In this document: positions 8,495 to 18,939 of the stretch, in pieces
Numbering within the stretch: the first letter of the stretch is position 1
Layout of the letters: each line of letters starts with the position of its first letter
From: Pseudaminobacter soli (ex Li et al. 2025)
GTDB lineage: Bacteria > Pseudomonadota > Alphaproteobacteria > Rhizobiales > Rhizobiaceae
Assembly: GCF_003012705.1 (NCBI RefSeq)
Contig: NZ_PXYL01000011.1
Location: forward strand, 1-64,000
Reading direction: 5' to 3'
DNA length: 64,000 bases
Program-made: the position numbers and the translations under genes
The notes under the pieces: generated by a model
Databases searched by the model: none
Told to the model about the DNA's origin: nothing
Seen by the model: the letters and a program-made list of their open reading frames with translations, nothing else

Positions 8495-10564
8495 CTATCG
8501 CCCTTCGCGGTACCACATGGCGCCGAGCGCCATCAGAAGAAGGCCGAGGCCGAAGAAGCCGCCGAAGAGCGGCACGCGGCTGACCGATTTCAGCACGCTG
8601 TCATTGGTGGTCCTGAGCCCGATCCAGTCGCGGCCCGCCGCGTCGGAATTGCCACGTACGGGCACGATGCTGGGCACATTGACGCCGGAGGAGGCGGCGA
8701 GGCGGCGCACGCTGCCGCCGGTCTTCTCGGCATAAGGTTTTAGGACCGTCTCGGTCGAAACCATGTCGCCGAACTCGGGCGCGTTGATGGGGCCGATATG
8801 GGCAAGCGTGCTCAGATTGCCGTTGGCGACCTGGTAGAGGCCGATCTCCTTGGTGACCGCGCTGCCGGAGAAGATGCCGGGCTCGGTCTGCGTCAGCGGC
8901 ACGGTCATGGGCTTGCCGGATGGCGTGATGACCTTGGCGCTGCCGGGATTGTCGCTCATCGTCTGGCGGCGGATCTCGAGCGTCATGCCGCGGCCGTTCG
9001 CGGTGAGCCGTTCTTCCTCGAGCTCGGGCTCCTTCATAAGCCAGTGCGCGATGCGGCGGTAGAGCGAGACATGCGGGCCGCCGCCTTCGAAGCCGCGCGC
9101 CCAGAGCCAGCCCTGGTCGGACAGGAACATGCCGACGCGGCCTTCGCCCTTGCGGTCGAGCACCAGGAGCGGCCGGTCGTCGGGGCCCTTCATGACTACT
9201 TCGCCTTCGGGGTGATCGACGCCGATGATGCGGAACCAGCGGCTCCAGTTCGGCGGCTCGCTGGTCGAGCCTTCCAGCCCGCGCGTGACCGGATGGCGTT
9301 TGCCGAGATCGGTGAGGCGCGGATAAAAGCTTTTCTCAACCACTTCGCCGGTGGGCATGGCGGGCAGCGCCGGCAAAAGCGGCGTGCGCGCGATGGACTG
9401 CTGGCCGGCATATTCCGGGCCGGCGGCGATGAGCAGCGCGCCGCCCTTTTCGACATATTCGGTGATGTAGTCGTAATAGAGGATCGGCAGCACGTCGCGG
9501 TGCTGGTAGCGGTCGAAGATGATGAGGTCGAACTCGTTGATCTTGTCCACGAACAGCTCGCGCGTCGGGAAGGCGATGAGCGACAGTTCGTTGATCGGCG
9601 TGCCGTCCTGCTTCTCGGGTGGGCGCAGAATGGTGAAGTGCACCAGATCAACCGAGGCGTCGGATTTCAGCAGGTTGCGCCAGGTGCGCTCGCCGGCATG
9701 CGGCTCGCCGGAAACCAGAAGCACGCGCAGGTTCTCGCGAATGCCGTCGACCAGCGCGACGGAGCGGTTGTTGATGTCGGTGATCTCGCCATCCTCGTGG
9801 TCGACGGCGACTTCGATGATGTTGCGGCCGGCATTGGGCACGGTGATGCGCAGCGGCATTTCCTGGCCGATGATGGCGCGTTCGACCGAGACTTGTTTGC
9901 CGTTGATCGAGACGCGTACATCGACCGAGCCGGTCTCGCCGCCCGAGGTGATGACGCGGTAGCTCATCTCCAGCGGCTTGCCGACGATGCCAAAGCGCGG
10001 CGCCTTCTCAAAGCGGATGCGGCGGTCCTTCTCGCCTTCCTCGCCGGTGATCAGCGCATGCAGCGGGGCGTGGAAGGTCGGCGCGCCGTTCGGCACGTCA
10101 TGCACCTGCCCGTCTGTGATCATGATCGCGCCGCCGATGCGCGAGGGCGGCACGTCGCGGAAAGCGCCGTCCAGCGCCGAGAACAGGCGCGTTTCGGTGC
10201 GTTCGTCGGCGGCGTCGGCCTTGCCGGCTTCCACCACGCGCACCTCGAACTGCTTGAGATGCGCCAGCTTTTCCTGCAGCGAAGCCAGCGCCTCGTTGGT
10301 CTGTGCAGTGCGGTCGCCGATGTCCTGGCTGGGGCTACGGTCGACGACCAGCGCCACCACGCTCTGCATGGGCTCGCGGTTCTCGTCGAGCAGCACCGGG
10401 TTGAAGAGCGCGACTGCCAGCGCAACCAGCGCGACCAGCCGGAGCAGGCCGCCGCGCCGGCGGAACAGAAGGCCGGCCAGCGCAAGCAATGCCAGCGGCA
10501 CGAGGATGAGGGCCAGCAGCGGCAGGCCGAGCAGCGGTTCGAAGGAGAGCGACCAGCTGTTCAT
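8495..10564 (-). CDS. Large membrane-anchored protein, last gene of the MoxR cluster
   Basis: This 689-residue protein has two adjacent hydrophobic segments at the N-terminus (about residues 12-31 and 41-60), a long extracytoplasmic region and one membrane segment near the C-terminus (GGFFGLGLLLMALGAMWY). After the second segment comes a von Willebrand A-like start, VVALVVDRSPSQDIGDRT, resembling a degenerate MIDAS. A region near residues 340-440 looks like the glutamine-amidotransferase-like fold seen in such cluster proteins. It starts one base after the upstream gene stops, so the two are coupled. Its role is unknown; related clusters are linked to envelope integrity or chaperone-like metal insertion. 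Confidence 0.75.
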   Translation of the reverse strand: MNSWSLSFEPLLGLPLLALILVPLALLALAGLLFRRRGGLLRLVALVALAVALFNPVLLDENREPMQSVVALVVDRSPSQDIGDRTAQTNEALASLQEKLAHLKQFEVRVVEAGKADAADERTETRLFSALDGAFRDVPPSRIGGAIMITDGQVHDVPNGAPTFHAPLHALITGEEGEKDRRIRFEKAPRFGIVGKPLEMSYRVITSGGETGSVDVRVSINGKQVSVERAIIGQEMPLRITVPNAGRNIIEVAVDHEDGEITDINNRSVALVDGIRENLRVLLVSGEPHAGERTWRNLLKSDASVDLVHFTILRPPEKQDGTPINELSLIAFPTRELFVDKINEFDLIIFDRYQHRDVLPILYYDYITEYVEKGGALLIAAGPEYAGQQSIARTPLLPALPAMPTGEVVEKSFYPRLTDLGKRHPVTRGLEGSTSEPPNWSRWFRIIGVDHPEGEVVMKGPDDRPLLVLDRKGEGRVGMFLSDQGWLWARGFEGGGPHVSLYRRIAHWLMKEPELEEERLTANGRGMTLEIRRQTMSDNPGSAKVITPSGKPMTVPLTQTEPGIFSGSAVTKEIGLYQVANGNLSTLAHIGPINAPEFGDMVSTETVLKPYAEKTGGSVRRLAASSGVNVPSIVPVRGNSDAAGRDWIGLRTTNDSVLKSVSRVPLFGGFFGLGLLLMALGAMWYREGR

Positions 10565-10565
10565 G

Positions 10566-13397
10566 CTACTGCCCCAACCTTTCGAGCAGGGCGGGCACGT
10601 GCACCTGGTCGGATTTGTAGTTGCCGGTCAGCATGTACATGACGATGTTGACGCCGGCACGATAGGCAAGCAGGCGCTGCTGCGGGTCGGACGGCACGGT
10701 GGGGAACATCGGGTTGCCGCTTGCGTCGACGGCCCAGGCGCCGGCGAAGTCGTTGGCGGTGATCATGATCGGGGTCACGCCATCGCCGGTGCGCACCGGG
10801 CGATGCTCGACATTGTTGGCCTCCAGCGAAGCCTCGACCCAGAGCGGGCTGCCGTTGAAGCGGCCGGGAAACTCCGGAAGGATGTAGAAGGATTTCGTCA
10901 GCACGTGGTCGGCCGGCACTGGCTCCAGCGGCGGCACGTTGAGATTGGCCAGGATGTCGCGCAGCCGCCCTGTCGCCGGGCTGGCCGAATCCCCGCCGAT
11001 GCCGTTGGCATACTGGTCGCGCGTGTCGAACAGAACCGTGCCGCCTTGCTGCATATAGGCGTCGATGCGGGCGATGGCTTCCTGCGAGGGCATGGGCGCC
11101 TTGGGATCGATCGGCCAATAGATGATCGGGTAGAAGGCGAGCTCGTCGTGCGCGATGTCCACGCCGGCCGGATCGCCCGGCTCGAGCGCGGTCTTGTCGA
11201 TGAGGAAGCGGGTCAGGCCTTCGAGGCCGGCGCGGCTGATGTCGTCGACCGAGGAGTTGCCGGTGATCACATAGGCGAGCCGGGTCTTCGACACGGCCTG
11301 GATGGCGGCTTCGTCGCCCGGCTTGGAATCGTCGGCGTGCGCAGCATGCGGCGCGAGGGCGAAGAACAACGCGCCCGCGGCCAGCAGCACGGCGGCGGCG
11401 CCTGCACCGCGCGCGGCGGCGCGGCTGCGGCGACCGGCGAACATGCCGCCCAGCCAGAACACGGCCAGCGTGTCGAGCAGCATGAGGACCAGCGCGGCAG
11501 CCACGAGCGGCCCCTTGAGGTCGCGGGATTCGTCGAAGGCATAGCGCATCTCGGTCACGGGCGCCGCGATCTCTGGGCGCGCCAGCGGGGCGAGCGTTGC
11601 GTCTGCGGGGAGCAGATTGTGCGCCACCACGCCTTCCTCGCTGCCGTAGAGGCCGGGCGGGTTTTCGATGGTCACTGGCACCGGGCCGCGCCCGACCGTC
11701 AGCGGCCGCGCCTCGGCGGGCGGCGGCACCAGAGTGCCGTTGGCATCGATCATGCGATAGGGCGCCAGCGAGGCCACCTGGCCTTCGCCATTGGCGGCGA
11801 CGTTGCCCTGGTTGCGCGACATCTGCACGAGACGGCGCAGCATTTCGACGAAGCTGCCGGAGATCGGCAAGTTGGACCATGTCGCCTGCGGCGCGGTGTG
11901 GAAAAGCACCAGCGTGCCTTTCTCGCGCTTTGCGCCGGTAACCAGCGGCGTGCCGTCGGCGAGGTTGGCCCAGGTGCGGTCGACGATGTCGGCCGAGGGC
12001 TCGGCCAGCACCTGGCGGCTGACGGTGACCTCCGAAGGCGGGGCGAGATCGGAGAACGGGCCGGTCTTGGGGAATTCGGTGACCGGCTGCGGCTCGGTCC
12101 AGGACAGCGCGCCGCCCAGCGAGCGCTCGCCGGTGCGCAGGCGGACGGGCAGCAGCTCGTCGTCATTGCCGGCGGCGGCGAGGCGCGAGCCTGCAAAGCG
12201 CACCAGCATGCCGCCATTGTTCACCCACTCCACCAGCTTCTGGTGGGCGGGCTCGGGAATGTTGCCGATATCGGCCATGACGATCATGGCCGGTTTCTGC
12301 TCCAGAAGCTGCGGGATGGCATCGGCGAGATCGCGGCTCTGCGGCTCGACCAGGTCGGCGAAAGGCTGCAGCGCCCGGCGGATATAATAGAGCGGCGAAA
12401 GCAGCGGCTGCGCCTGGTCGGCCTCGGATTGCGAGATCAGCCCGACGCGGCGGCGCTTGGCGCTTTCGTCCAGCACCCGCACGGCGCCGGCGTGGTTTTC
12501 GCCGTCGATCGATATGGCGGCAAAATCGTTGCGCAGCTCGAAGGGAACCTTCATCAGCCCCGCGCCCTTGGTCTCGCCCATGCCGAAGGTGATGGTCGCG
12601 TCGGCAATGCGGCGGCCTTTGTCGTCGAAGGCGCCGGCGCTGATCTGGCGCGGCGCGGCGTCACTCGACGGGCGGACGGCGGTGAGCGCAAAGCCGTCGA
12701 TCTGGTTTTCGGTGCTGGTCAGGCCAACGGTCGCAAGACGATCGGGAACCGCCCAGATCACGCTCGACGGACCCTTGCCGAGAAGCGTCTTGAAGGCGGC
12801 GTCGTCGCCCGGCGCGGCAAGGCCGTCGGCCAGCACGGCAAGGCTTGCGCCGGGCATGGTGTCGAGGGCTGCGGCGACGCGGGCATAGACGCCAGGCCGG
12901 TCGGTCGGGATCGGGCGCGGATGGGTGGCGCGCAGCTTGTCGCGGGCAGCCTCGGGCGAGAAAGGACCGATGTCGGCATTCGGCTTCTCGGCGGTGAAGG
13001 CCAGCAGGATCGGCACGCCGCCAGCCGCGGCATCGTCGATCAGCCGCTCGGCAGTCGCAACGCGGCGGTCCCATTCGGGCGAGGCAGCCCAGCCATTGTC
13101 CATGACCAGTGCCAGCGCGCTGCCGGCGGTCGGCAGCTTTTCGCGCGGGTTGAAGATGGGTTCGGCCAGCGCCATCACGACGAGCGCGGCCATCAGCAGC
13201 CTGAGCAGCGTCAGCCACCACGGGCTTTGCCGCGGCGTTTCCTCGCGCTTCAGCACGCGAGCCAAAATCTTCAGCGGCGGAAAGATCTCCGTCTGCGGCT
13301 TGGGCGGGGTGAGCCGCAGCAGCCACCAGATGACCGGCAGCGCCAGAAGGCCCCACAGGATCGCGGGGAAGCCGAACGAGAGCGGCAGCCAGCTCAT
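10566..13397 (-). CDS. DUF4159 protein with BatA-like N-terminus
   Basis: This 943-residue membrane protein begins with a BatA-type N-terminal region (FGFPAILWGLLALPVIWWLL, then a second segment near residues 62-83), followed by a von Willebrand A-like stretch beginning SALALVMDNGWAASPEWDRR. Further membrane segments flank residues 645-700, and the last 210 residues form a DUF4159 domain beginning about TRLAYVITGNSSVDDISRAG. Its 3' neighbour follows after one base, and its 5' end overlaps the DUF58 gene by four bases, giving a tightly coupled operon. The function is unknown. Homologous MoxR-linked proteins are suggested to remodel envelope complexes. Confidence 0.85.
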   Translation of the reverse strand: MSWLPLSFGFPAILWGLLALPVIWWLLRLTPPKPQTEIFPPLKILARVLKREETPRQSPWWLTLLRLLMAALVVMALAEPIFNPREKLPTAGSALALVMDNGWAASPEWDRRVATAERLIDDAAAGGVPILLAFTAEKPNADIGPFSPEAARDKLRATHPRPIPTDRPGVYARVAAALDTMPGASLAVLADGLAAPGDDAAFKTLLGKGPSSVIWAVPDRLATVGLTSTENQIDGFALTAVRPSSDAAPRQISAGAFDDKGRRIADATITFGMGETKGAGLMKVPFELRNDFAAISIDGENHAGAVRVLDESAKRRRVGLISQSEADQAQPLLSPLYYIRRALQPFADLVEPQSRDLADAIPQLLEQKPAMIVMADIGNIPEPAHQKLVEWVNNGGMLVRFAGSRLAAAGNDDELLPVRLRTGERSLGGALSWTEPQPVTEFPKTGPFSDLAPPSEVTVSRQVLAEPSADIVDRTWANLADGTPLVTGAKREKGTLVLFHTAPQATWSNLPISGSFVEMLRRLVQMSRNQGNVAANGEGQVASLAPYRMIDANGTLVPPPAEARPLTVGRGPVPVTIENPPGLYGSEEGVVAHNLLPADATLAPLARPEIAAPVTEMRYAFDESRDLKGPLVAAALVLMLLDTLAVFWLGGMFAGRRSRAAARGAGAAAVLLAAGALFFALAPHAAHADDSKPGDEAAIQAVSKTRLAYVITGNSSVDDISRAGLEGLTRFLIDKTALEPGDPAGVDIAHDELAFYPIIYWPIDPKAPMPSQEAIARIDAYMQQGGTVLFDTRDQYANGIGGDSASPATGRLRDILANLNVPPLEPVPADHVLTKSFYILPEFPGRFNGSPLWVEASLEANNVEHRPVRTGDGVTPIMITANDFAGAWAVDASGNPMFPTVPSDPQQRLLAYRAGVNIVMYMLTGNYKSDQVHVPALLERLGQ

Positions 13398-14310
13398 GCG
13401 CGCACTCCCGTGGCGTAGCTGCTGTCAGCGCTCATGGCCATGTGCACCTGCACCAGCGCCTCGGAGGCGAGGCGGTCGGTGTGGTTGACGGTGTAGCTCC
13501 AGCCAAGCCGCTTGCACCAGGCGGCAAGCTCCTCGCGGCGGGCGGTGTAGAGGCGGCGATAGTCCTCGCTCAGCTGCTCGGCGCGGCCGGCGGTGATCTT
13601 GTCGCCGGTTTCAGGGTCGCTGAACTCGGTGCGCCCGGAATAGGGAAAGGTTTCTTCGGCCGGATCGGCGACCTCGATCAGATGCGCACGAGCGCCACGC
13701 CGCGCGAGCACATCGAGCCAAGCCATTGTTTCCTCGACGGGATCGAGAAAGTCACTGGCAATGACGATGTCGGAAAAACGGCGCACGGCGCTGAGATCGG
13801 GCCGGTGCGGCAGCACGCCCGCATGGGAAAGGTGGGTGGCCAGCCGCTCGGCGCCGTTGCGGGCGGTGAAGGGATCGGTGAGGCCCGGCCAGGCGATGCG
13901 CTCGCCGCCGCGCGACAAAAGCTCCGCCAGCGCCAGGATCAGCACCAGCGCGCGCGACTCCTTGGAAACATTCGCGCCCCTCGACTTGTAGAGCATGGAG
14001 GCGGACGGGTCGGCCCACAGCCAGACGGTGTGGGCGGCCTCCCATTCGCGGTCGCGCACATAGATATGGTCGTCGCGGGCAGAGCGGCGCCAGTCTATGC
14101 TGGCCATCGTCTCGCCTTCGACATAGGGGCGGAACTGCCAGAAATTCTCGCCGATGCCGCGCTTGCGGCGGCCGTGCCAGCCGCTGATGACGGTGTTGAC
14201 CACGCGGCGCGCCTCGATCAGCAGGTCGGGCACCAGAAAGGCACGCTGCCTTGCGCGGGCAAGGGCGTCCTTGGTGCCGACCGGGGGCGACGCCTCGCCG
14301 ATACGTGCCA

Positions 14311-14311
<1 letters not shown>
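13394..14311 (-). CDS. DUF58 domain protein
   Basis: This 305-residue protein carries the DUF58 domain, whose signature ASIDWRRSARDDHIYVRDRE is seen at about residues 90-109. It usually partners a MoxR AAA ATPase. The domain is related to von Willebrand A folds (VWLWADPSASM gives a partial MIDAS-like DxSxS). It has no obvious membrane segment. The gene overlaps its neighbours by one base at the moxR side and by four at the DUF4159 side. Its molecular role in the MoxR system is unproven. Confidence 0.88.
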
Positions 14312-15315
<1,004 letters not shown>

Positions 15316-15446
15316 ACCGCTTCGATCCTCGCTTCTGGGCGAATATGTAGCCATTTCTGGCTGTTACGATTCGCTCTTTTGCAGTCCAATCAAGTGAACT
15401 TAAATCACTGCACTAGGCTGACAAGCGCAACAACAGTGACTATTTC

Positions 15447-16082
15447 GTGACGATGACCCATGACAGCCAAGATCATCAAGAGAGCCTGACGGCGGCGGGC
15501 GACGCCGCCGGGCTGCAAGCACTTATTTCGCGCGCCGCCCGCGCGGGGCAAGGCCTGCCGCCGGTGGAACGCTGGAATCCGGACTTCTGCGGCGACCTCG
15601 ACATGGAGATCCGGCAGGACGGAACCTGGTTCTATCTCGGCACCCCGATCGGCCGCATGCCGCTGGTGCAGCTCTTCTCCACGGTGCTGCGCAAGGACGC
15701 CGACGGCAAGACCTATCTGGTGACGCCGGTGGAGAAGGTGGGCATCCGCGTGGTGGATGCGCCTTTCGTGGCCGTCGAGATGACGGTGACGGGCTCGGGC
15801 GACGAGCAGGTGATTACCTTCCGCACCAATGTGGGCGATGTTGTGGAGGCCGGCCCGGAGCAGCCGATGCGCTTCGTGGACGAAGACGAGACAGGCGGCC
15901 TGAAACCCTATGTGCTGGTGCGTGGCCGGCTGGAAGCGCTGGTAGCGCGGCCGGTGATGTATGAGCTGGTCGAATATGGCGAGGAGGTCGAGATCGACGG
16001 CGAGCAGATGTTTGCCGTGCGCTCGAAGGGGGCTGTGTTTCCGATAATGCCGCTGGAGAAGCTGCAGCGGTTGAGTGCCTGA
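15447..16082 (+). CDS. DUF1285 family protein
   Basis: This roughly 210-residue cytosolic protein matches DUF1285. Key stretches are PPVERWNPDFCGDLDMEIR, WFYLGTPIGR and YLVTPVEKVGIRVVDAPFVA. No biochemical function is assigned to the family. The GTG at 15447 and an ATG at 15453 are both possible starts, and neither has a strong ribosome site. It is divergent from moxR and three bases upstream of the CoA pyrophosphatase gene, so it probably opens a three-gene operon with nudL and cca. Confidence 0.85.
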   Translation: MTMTHDSQDHQESLTAAGDAAGLQALISRAARAGQGLPPVERWNPDFCGDLDMEIRQDGTWFYLGTPIGRMPLVQLFSTVLRKDADGKTYLVTPVEKVGIRVVDAPFVAVEMTVTGSGDEQVITFRTNVGDVVEAGPEQPMRFVDEDETGGLKPYVLVRGRLEALVARPVMYELVEYGEEVEIDGEQMFAVRSKGAVFPIMPLEKLQRLSA

Positions 16083-16085
16083 TCC

Positions 16086-16718
16086 ATGAACGAGTTCGCC
16101 ATACCGCCATTTTCAGCGAACGATTTTCGCGAGCGCGTGGTGCGCCTGCATCCGGAAGATGCCAGGCACGACTATGGCGACCATTATTTCAATCCCGGCT
16201 TCGGCGATCTGATCAAGCGGGACAATCTGCGCGCGGCGGCCGTGCTGATCCCGGTGGTGGACCATGGCAAGGAGGCGAGCGTCATCCTGACCAAGCGGGC
16301 CGAGAAGCTGCGCAGCCATTCCGGCCAGGTGGCGTTTCCGGGCGGGCGCATCGACGCCACCGATCCGACGCCGGAATTTGCCGCGCTGCGCGAGGCGCAG
16401 GAGGAAATCGGGCTCGATGCCGGCCATATCGAGGTCATCGGCCGCATGCCGGACTATGTGTCGGGCAGCGGCTATCGGATCGCGCCGGTGCTGAGCATCG
16501 TGCAGCCGGGCTTTCACCTGACGCTCAACGCGCATGAGGTGGATGTGGCTTTCGAGGTGCCGTTGCGCTTCCTGATGGACCCGGCCAATCATCACCAGAA
16601 CAGCCGGGTTTGGGACGACCGCAGATGGGTCTATTACGACATGCCCTATGGCGGCCAGCGCATCTGGGGCGTTACGGCCGGCATCATCCGGACCCTCTAT
16701 GAAAGGTTTTATGCATGA
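16086..16718 (+). CDS. Nudix hydrolase, CoA pyrophosphatase type
   Basis: This 210-residue enzyme is predicted to cleave CoA and acyl-CoA pyrophosphate bonds (NudL/PCD1-like). The Nudix box begins GGRIDATDP and ends REAQEEIGL, with the spacing G-x5-E-x7-REUxEExGU conserved. The preceding LTKRAEKLRSHSGQVAFPGG is the UPF0035-type signature that separates CoA pyrophosphatases from other Nudix enzymes. It sits between the DUF1285 gene and cca, and its stop overlaps the cca start (ATGA). Confidence 0.9.
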   Translation: MNEFAIPPFSANDFRERVVRLHPEDARHDYGDHYFNPGFGDLIKRDNLRAAAVLIPVVDHGKEASVILTKRAEKLRSHSGQVAFPGGRIDATDPTPEFAALREAQEEIGLDAGHIEVIGRMPDYVSGSGYRIAPVLSIVQPGFHLTLNAHEVDVAFEVPLRFLMDPANHHQNSRVWDDRRWVYYDMPYGGQRIWGVTAGIIRTLYERFYA

Positions 16719-17989
16719 GCGGCAGCGCAACGATCGCCGGCAAGGCGGACTGGCTTGACGATGCGCCGCTGCAGGCGCTGCTCGCGGCGCTGAATGCGGA
16801 TGGCGAGCAGGCGCGCATCGCGGGCGGTGCGGTGCGCAACGCGCTTCTAGGTCAGCCGGTTTCCGACGTCGACATTGCGACCACGACCAATCCCGACGAG
16901 ACCATGCGGCGTGCCAAGGCGGCCGGATTCAAGGCCATTCCGACCGGGGCCGAACACGGCACCATCACGGTGGTTGCGGGCGGCCGGCCGTTCGAGGTGA
17001 CGACGCTGCGTGCCGACATCGAAACAGACGGGCGCCGCGCCAAGGTGCATTTCGGCCGTGACTGGAAGGCTGACGCCGAGCGGCGCGATTTCACCATCAA
17101 CGCGCTTTACGCCGAGGCGGACGGACGGGTGGTCGACCTGGTCGGCGGGCTTGCGGACCTGGAGAGCCGCACACTGCGCTTCATCGGCGAAGCGGAAGCG
17201 CGCATCCGCGAGGACTATCTGCGCATCCTGCGTTTCTTCCGCTTCTTTGCCTGGTATGGCGCCGGGCGGCCCGATGCCGAGGGGCTGAAGGCCTGCGCGC
17301 GGCTGAAGGATGGCCTCGACCGGCTGTCGGCAGAGCGGGTGTGGAGCGAGCTCAAGAAACTGCTTTCCGCGCCAGACCCTTCGCGGGCGCTTCTGTGGAT
17401 GCGGCAGGCGGGCGTGCTGACGCGCATCCTGCCCGAGAGCGAGAAGTGGGGCATCGATGCCATCCACGCACTGGTGGCCACTGAAGCCGGGCTGGGCTGG
17501 ACCGCCGATCCGTTGCTGCGGCTGGAGGGCATCGTGCCGCCGGATGCGGTGCGCATGGCCGCAATGGCCGAGCGGCTGCGGATGTCGCGTGCCGAGGCCG
17601 AGCGGCTGGCGCAATGGGCGCTCTCGGACACGCCGGCGCCGACGCTGACCGAAGGCGCTTTTGCAAAAATGCTTTATCGCGGCGATCCGGGCGGCATCGC
17701 CGACCGGTCGAAGCTGGCTTTGGCGGCTGCCCGGGGCAAGGCGGCGCAAGACGACAAGGCGATGATGGAAGCGGGCGGCTATTCGCGCCTGCTCGGCTTT
17801 GCTGCGAAATGGCAGAGGCCTGAGTTTCCGGTCAACGGCAAGGACCTTGCGGAGCTCGGCGTCGGCAAGGGACCGAAGGTGGGCGAGATGCTGCGCGGGC
17901 TGGAGAATGCGTGGATCGATTCAGGTTTTGCGCTCGAACGCGGCGCGCTTCTCGAACGCGCCGCCGATAGCCTCAAGACGGTTGATTGA
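16715..17989 (+). CDS. cca: CCA tRNA nucleotidyltransferase
   Basis: This 424-residue enzyme adds or repairs the 3' CCA of tRNAs. The class II nucleotidyltransferase motif GGAVRNALLG followed by DVDIATT supplies the two catalytic Asp residues. RRDFTINALY and EDYLRILRFFRFFAWYG are further family signatures. The C-terminal half is the helical tRNA-binding region. It lacks an HD phosphohydrolase domain. Translational overlap with the Nudix gene indicates one operon. Confidence 0.92.
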   Translation: MSGSATIAGKADWLDDAPLQALLAALNADGEQARIAGGAVRNALLGQPVSDVDIATTTNPDETMRRAKAAGFKAIPTGAEHGTITVVAGGRPFEVTTLRADIETDGRRAKVHFGRDWKADAERRDFTINALYAEADGRVVDLVGGLADLESRTLRFIGEAEARIREDYLRILRFFRFFAWYGAGRPDAEGLKACARLKDGLDRLSAERVWSELKKLLSAPDPSRALLWMRQAGVLTRILPESEKWGIDAIHALVATEAGLGWTADPLLRLEGIVPPDAVRMAAMAERLRMSRAEAERLAQWALSDTPAPTLTEGAFAKMLYRGDPGGIADRSKLALAAARGKAAQDDKAMMEAGGYSRLLGFAAKWQRPEFPVNGKDLAELGVGKGPKVGEMLRGLENAWIDSGFALERGALLERAADSLKTVD

Positions 17990-18009
17990 GACGGGGCGCC
18001 GCTTGGCTG

Positions 18010-18195
18010 TCAGGCGGCGTCGCGAACCTTTTCGATCCGTGAGCGGATCGCCTCGATCATCGTTTCACGAATGATCGTCTCGCCATGGGTTTCGCGCATG
18101 TGCTCGACCGCGCGGCGGATGATTTCCGCCTCTTCCTGATGGCGGGTGTGCCAGTCGCAGCCGGGGACGAGTGAGCCGCATTGAAACTCTTTCAT
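18010..18195 (-). CDS. DUF1059 small protein
   Basis: This 61-residue protein matches DUF1059, small predicted metal-binding proteins with unknown function. The N-terminus MKEFQCGSLVPGC contains the conserved pair of cysteines, and a His-rich centre (WHTRHQEEAEIIRRAVEHM) follows. The ATG at 18195 follows the ribosome site AAAGGGAG. A much longer ORF in this frame extends upstream but lacks family support. It is convergent with cca. Confidence 0.82.
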   Translation of the reverse strand: MKEFQCGSLVPGCDWHTRHQEEAEIIRRAVEHMRETHGETIIRETMIEAIRSRIEKVRDAA

Positions 18196-18427
18196 GGCTT
18201 TTCTCCCTTTGTTTTCATTGCATAATCTGCCTGTTTCGTCCCATTTCCCTGATCGTTGAGATCGAGCGGGACGTTTGGTGGGCTTCTTAGGCATTGCCCA
18301 AGGATTGCCCTCCCGAGACGTGTCGTCAACTGCTTCTGATCGTTGTGGCCGCTTCGCAACCGCCAGTCGAGCGTTGCACTGGATCATGATAGCATGCCGC
18401 CTGCCAGCACATTTCCTGGAGGGAACG

Positions 18428-18769
18428 ATGCGTGCTTTGATGATTGCCGTCACATTGCTTTTGATCCCAGGCTCCGCAAACGCCGCCAGCAACAAGCTGC
18501 AGTTCTGGAACCTGACCGCAAACACCGTCACGGAATTTTACCTGGCGCCGGCGGGAACCGAGAAGTGGGGCACGAACCAGACGAAAAACGATCCCGACGG
18601 CTCGGTCGACCACGATGAGAGGCTGATCATCCGCGACACGCCGGCCGGCACTTACGATGCCAAGCTCACGGACAAGACTGGTCGCACCTGTATCGTGAAG
18701 AATGTGGAGGTCAAGGAGAAGGGCGTGTTCTCGATCGAGGAGAAGCAACTGACCGGCTGCACGAAGTGA
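18428..18769 (+). CDS. Small secreted protein, unknown function
   Basis: This 113-residue protein has a signal peptide over about residues 1-19 (ALMIAVTLLLIPGSANA) and a small beta-rich mature domain containing FYLAPAGTEKWGTNQTKNDP and two cysteines (GRTCIVKN, LTGCTK) that could form a disulfide. I recall similar short periplasmic proteins in rhizobia but no function. The start is fixed by CTGGAGGG seven bases upstream of the ATG. Longer in-frame versions would hide the signal peptide. Confidence 0.7.
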   Translation: MRALMIAVTLLLIPGSANAASNKLQFWNLTANTVTEFYLAPAGTEKWGTNQTKNDPDGSVDHDERLIIRDTPAGTYDAKLTDKTGRTCIVKNVEVKEKGVFSIEEKQLTGCTK

Positions 18770-18939
18770 CGGGCGCAGGCACGCAGGATGGTGAATAGTC
18801 GCCCGTAACGATCGTCCCGAGCGAGAGGGGAAGTTTAGAGCCAACCGGTCAACTGACCTAAAGCCGCGGCGGAACGAAAGGCTTGGCCATGGGGCCAAAA
18901 CCTTGCTCTGTTCGCCGACGCAGTCCTCGACGGCCATCG

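Noticed and set aside
9978-13418. Very long plus-strand ORF of 1146 codons opposite the MoxR cluster
   Set aside because: It is the shadow of two real minus-strand genes with BatA/DUF4159 features. The translation is Arg/Ser/Pro-rich without a domain, as expected from high-GC third positions.
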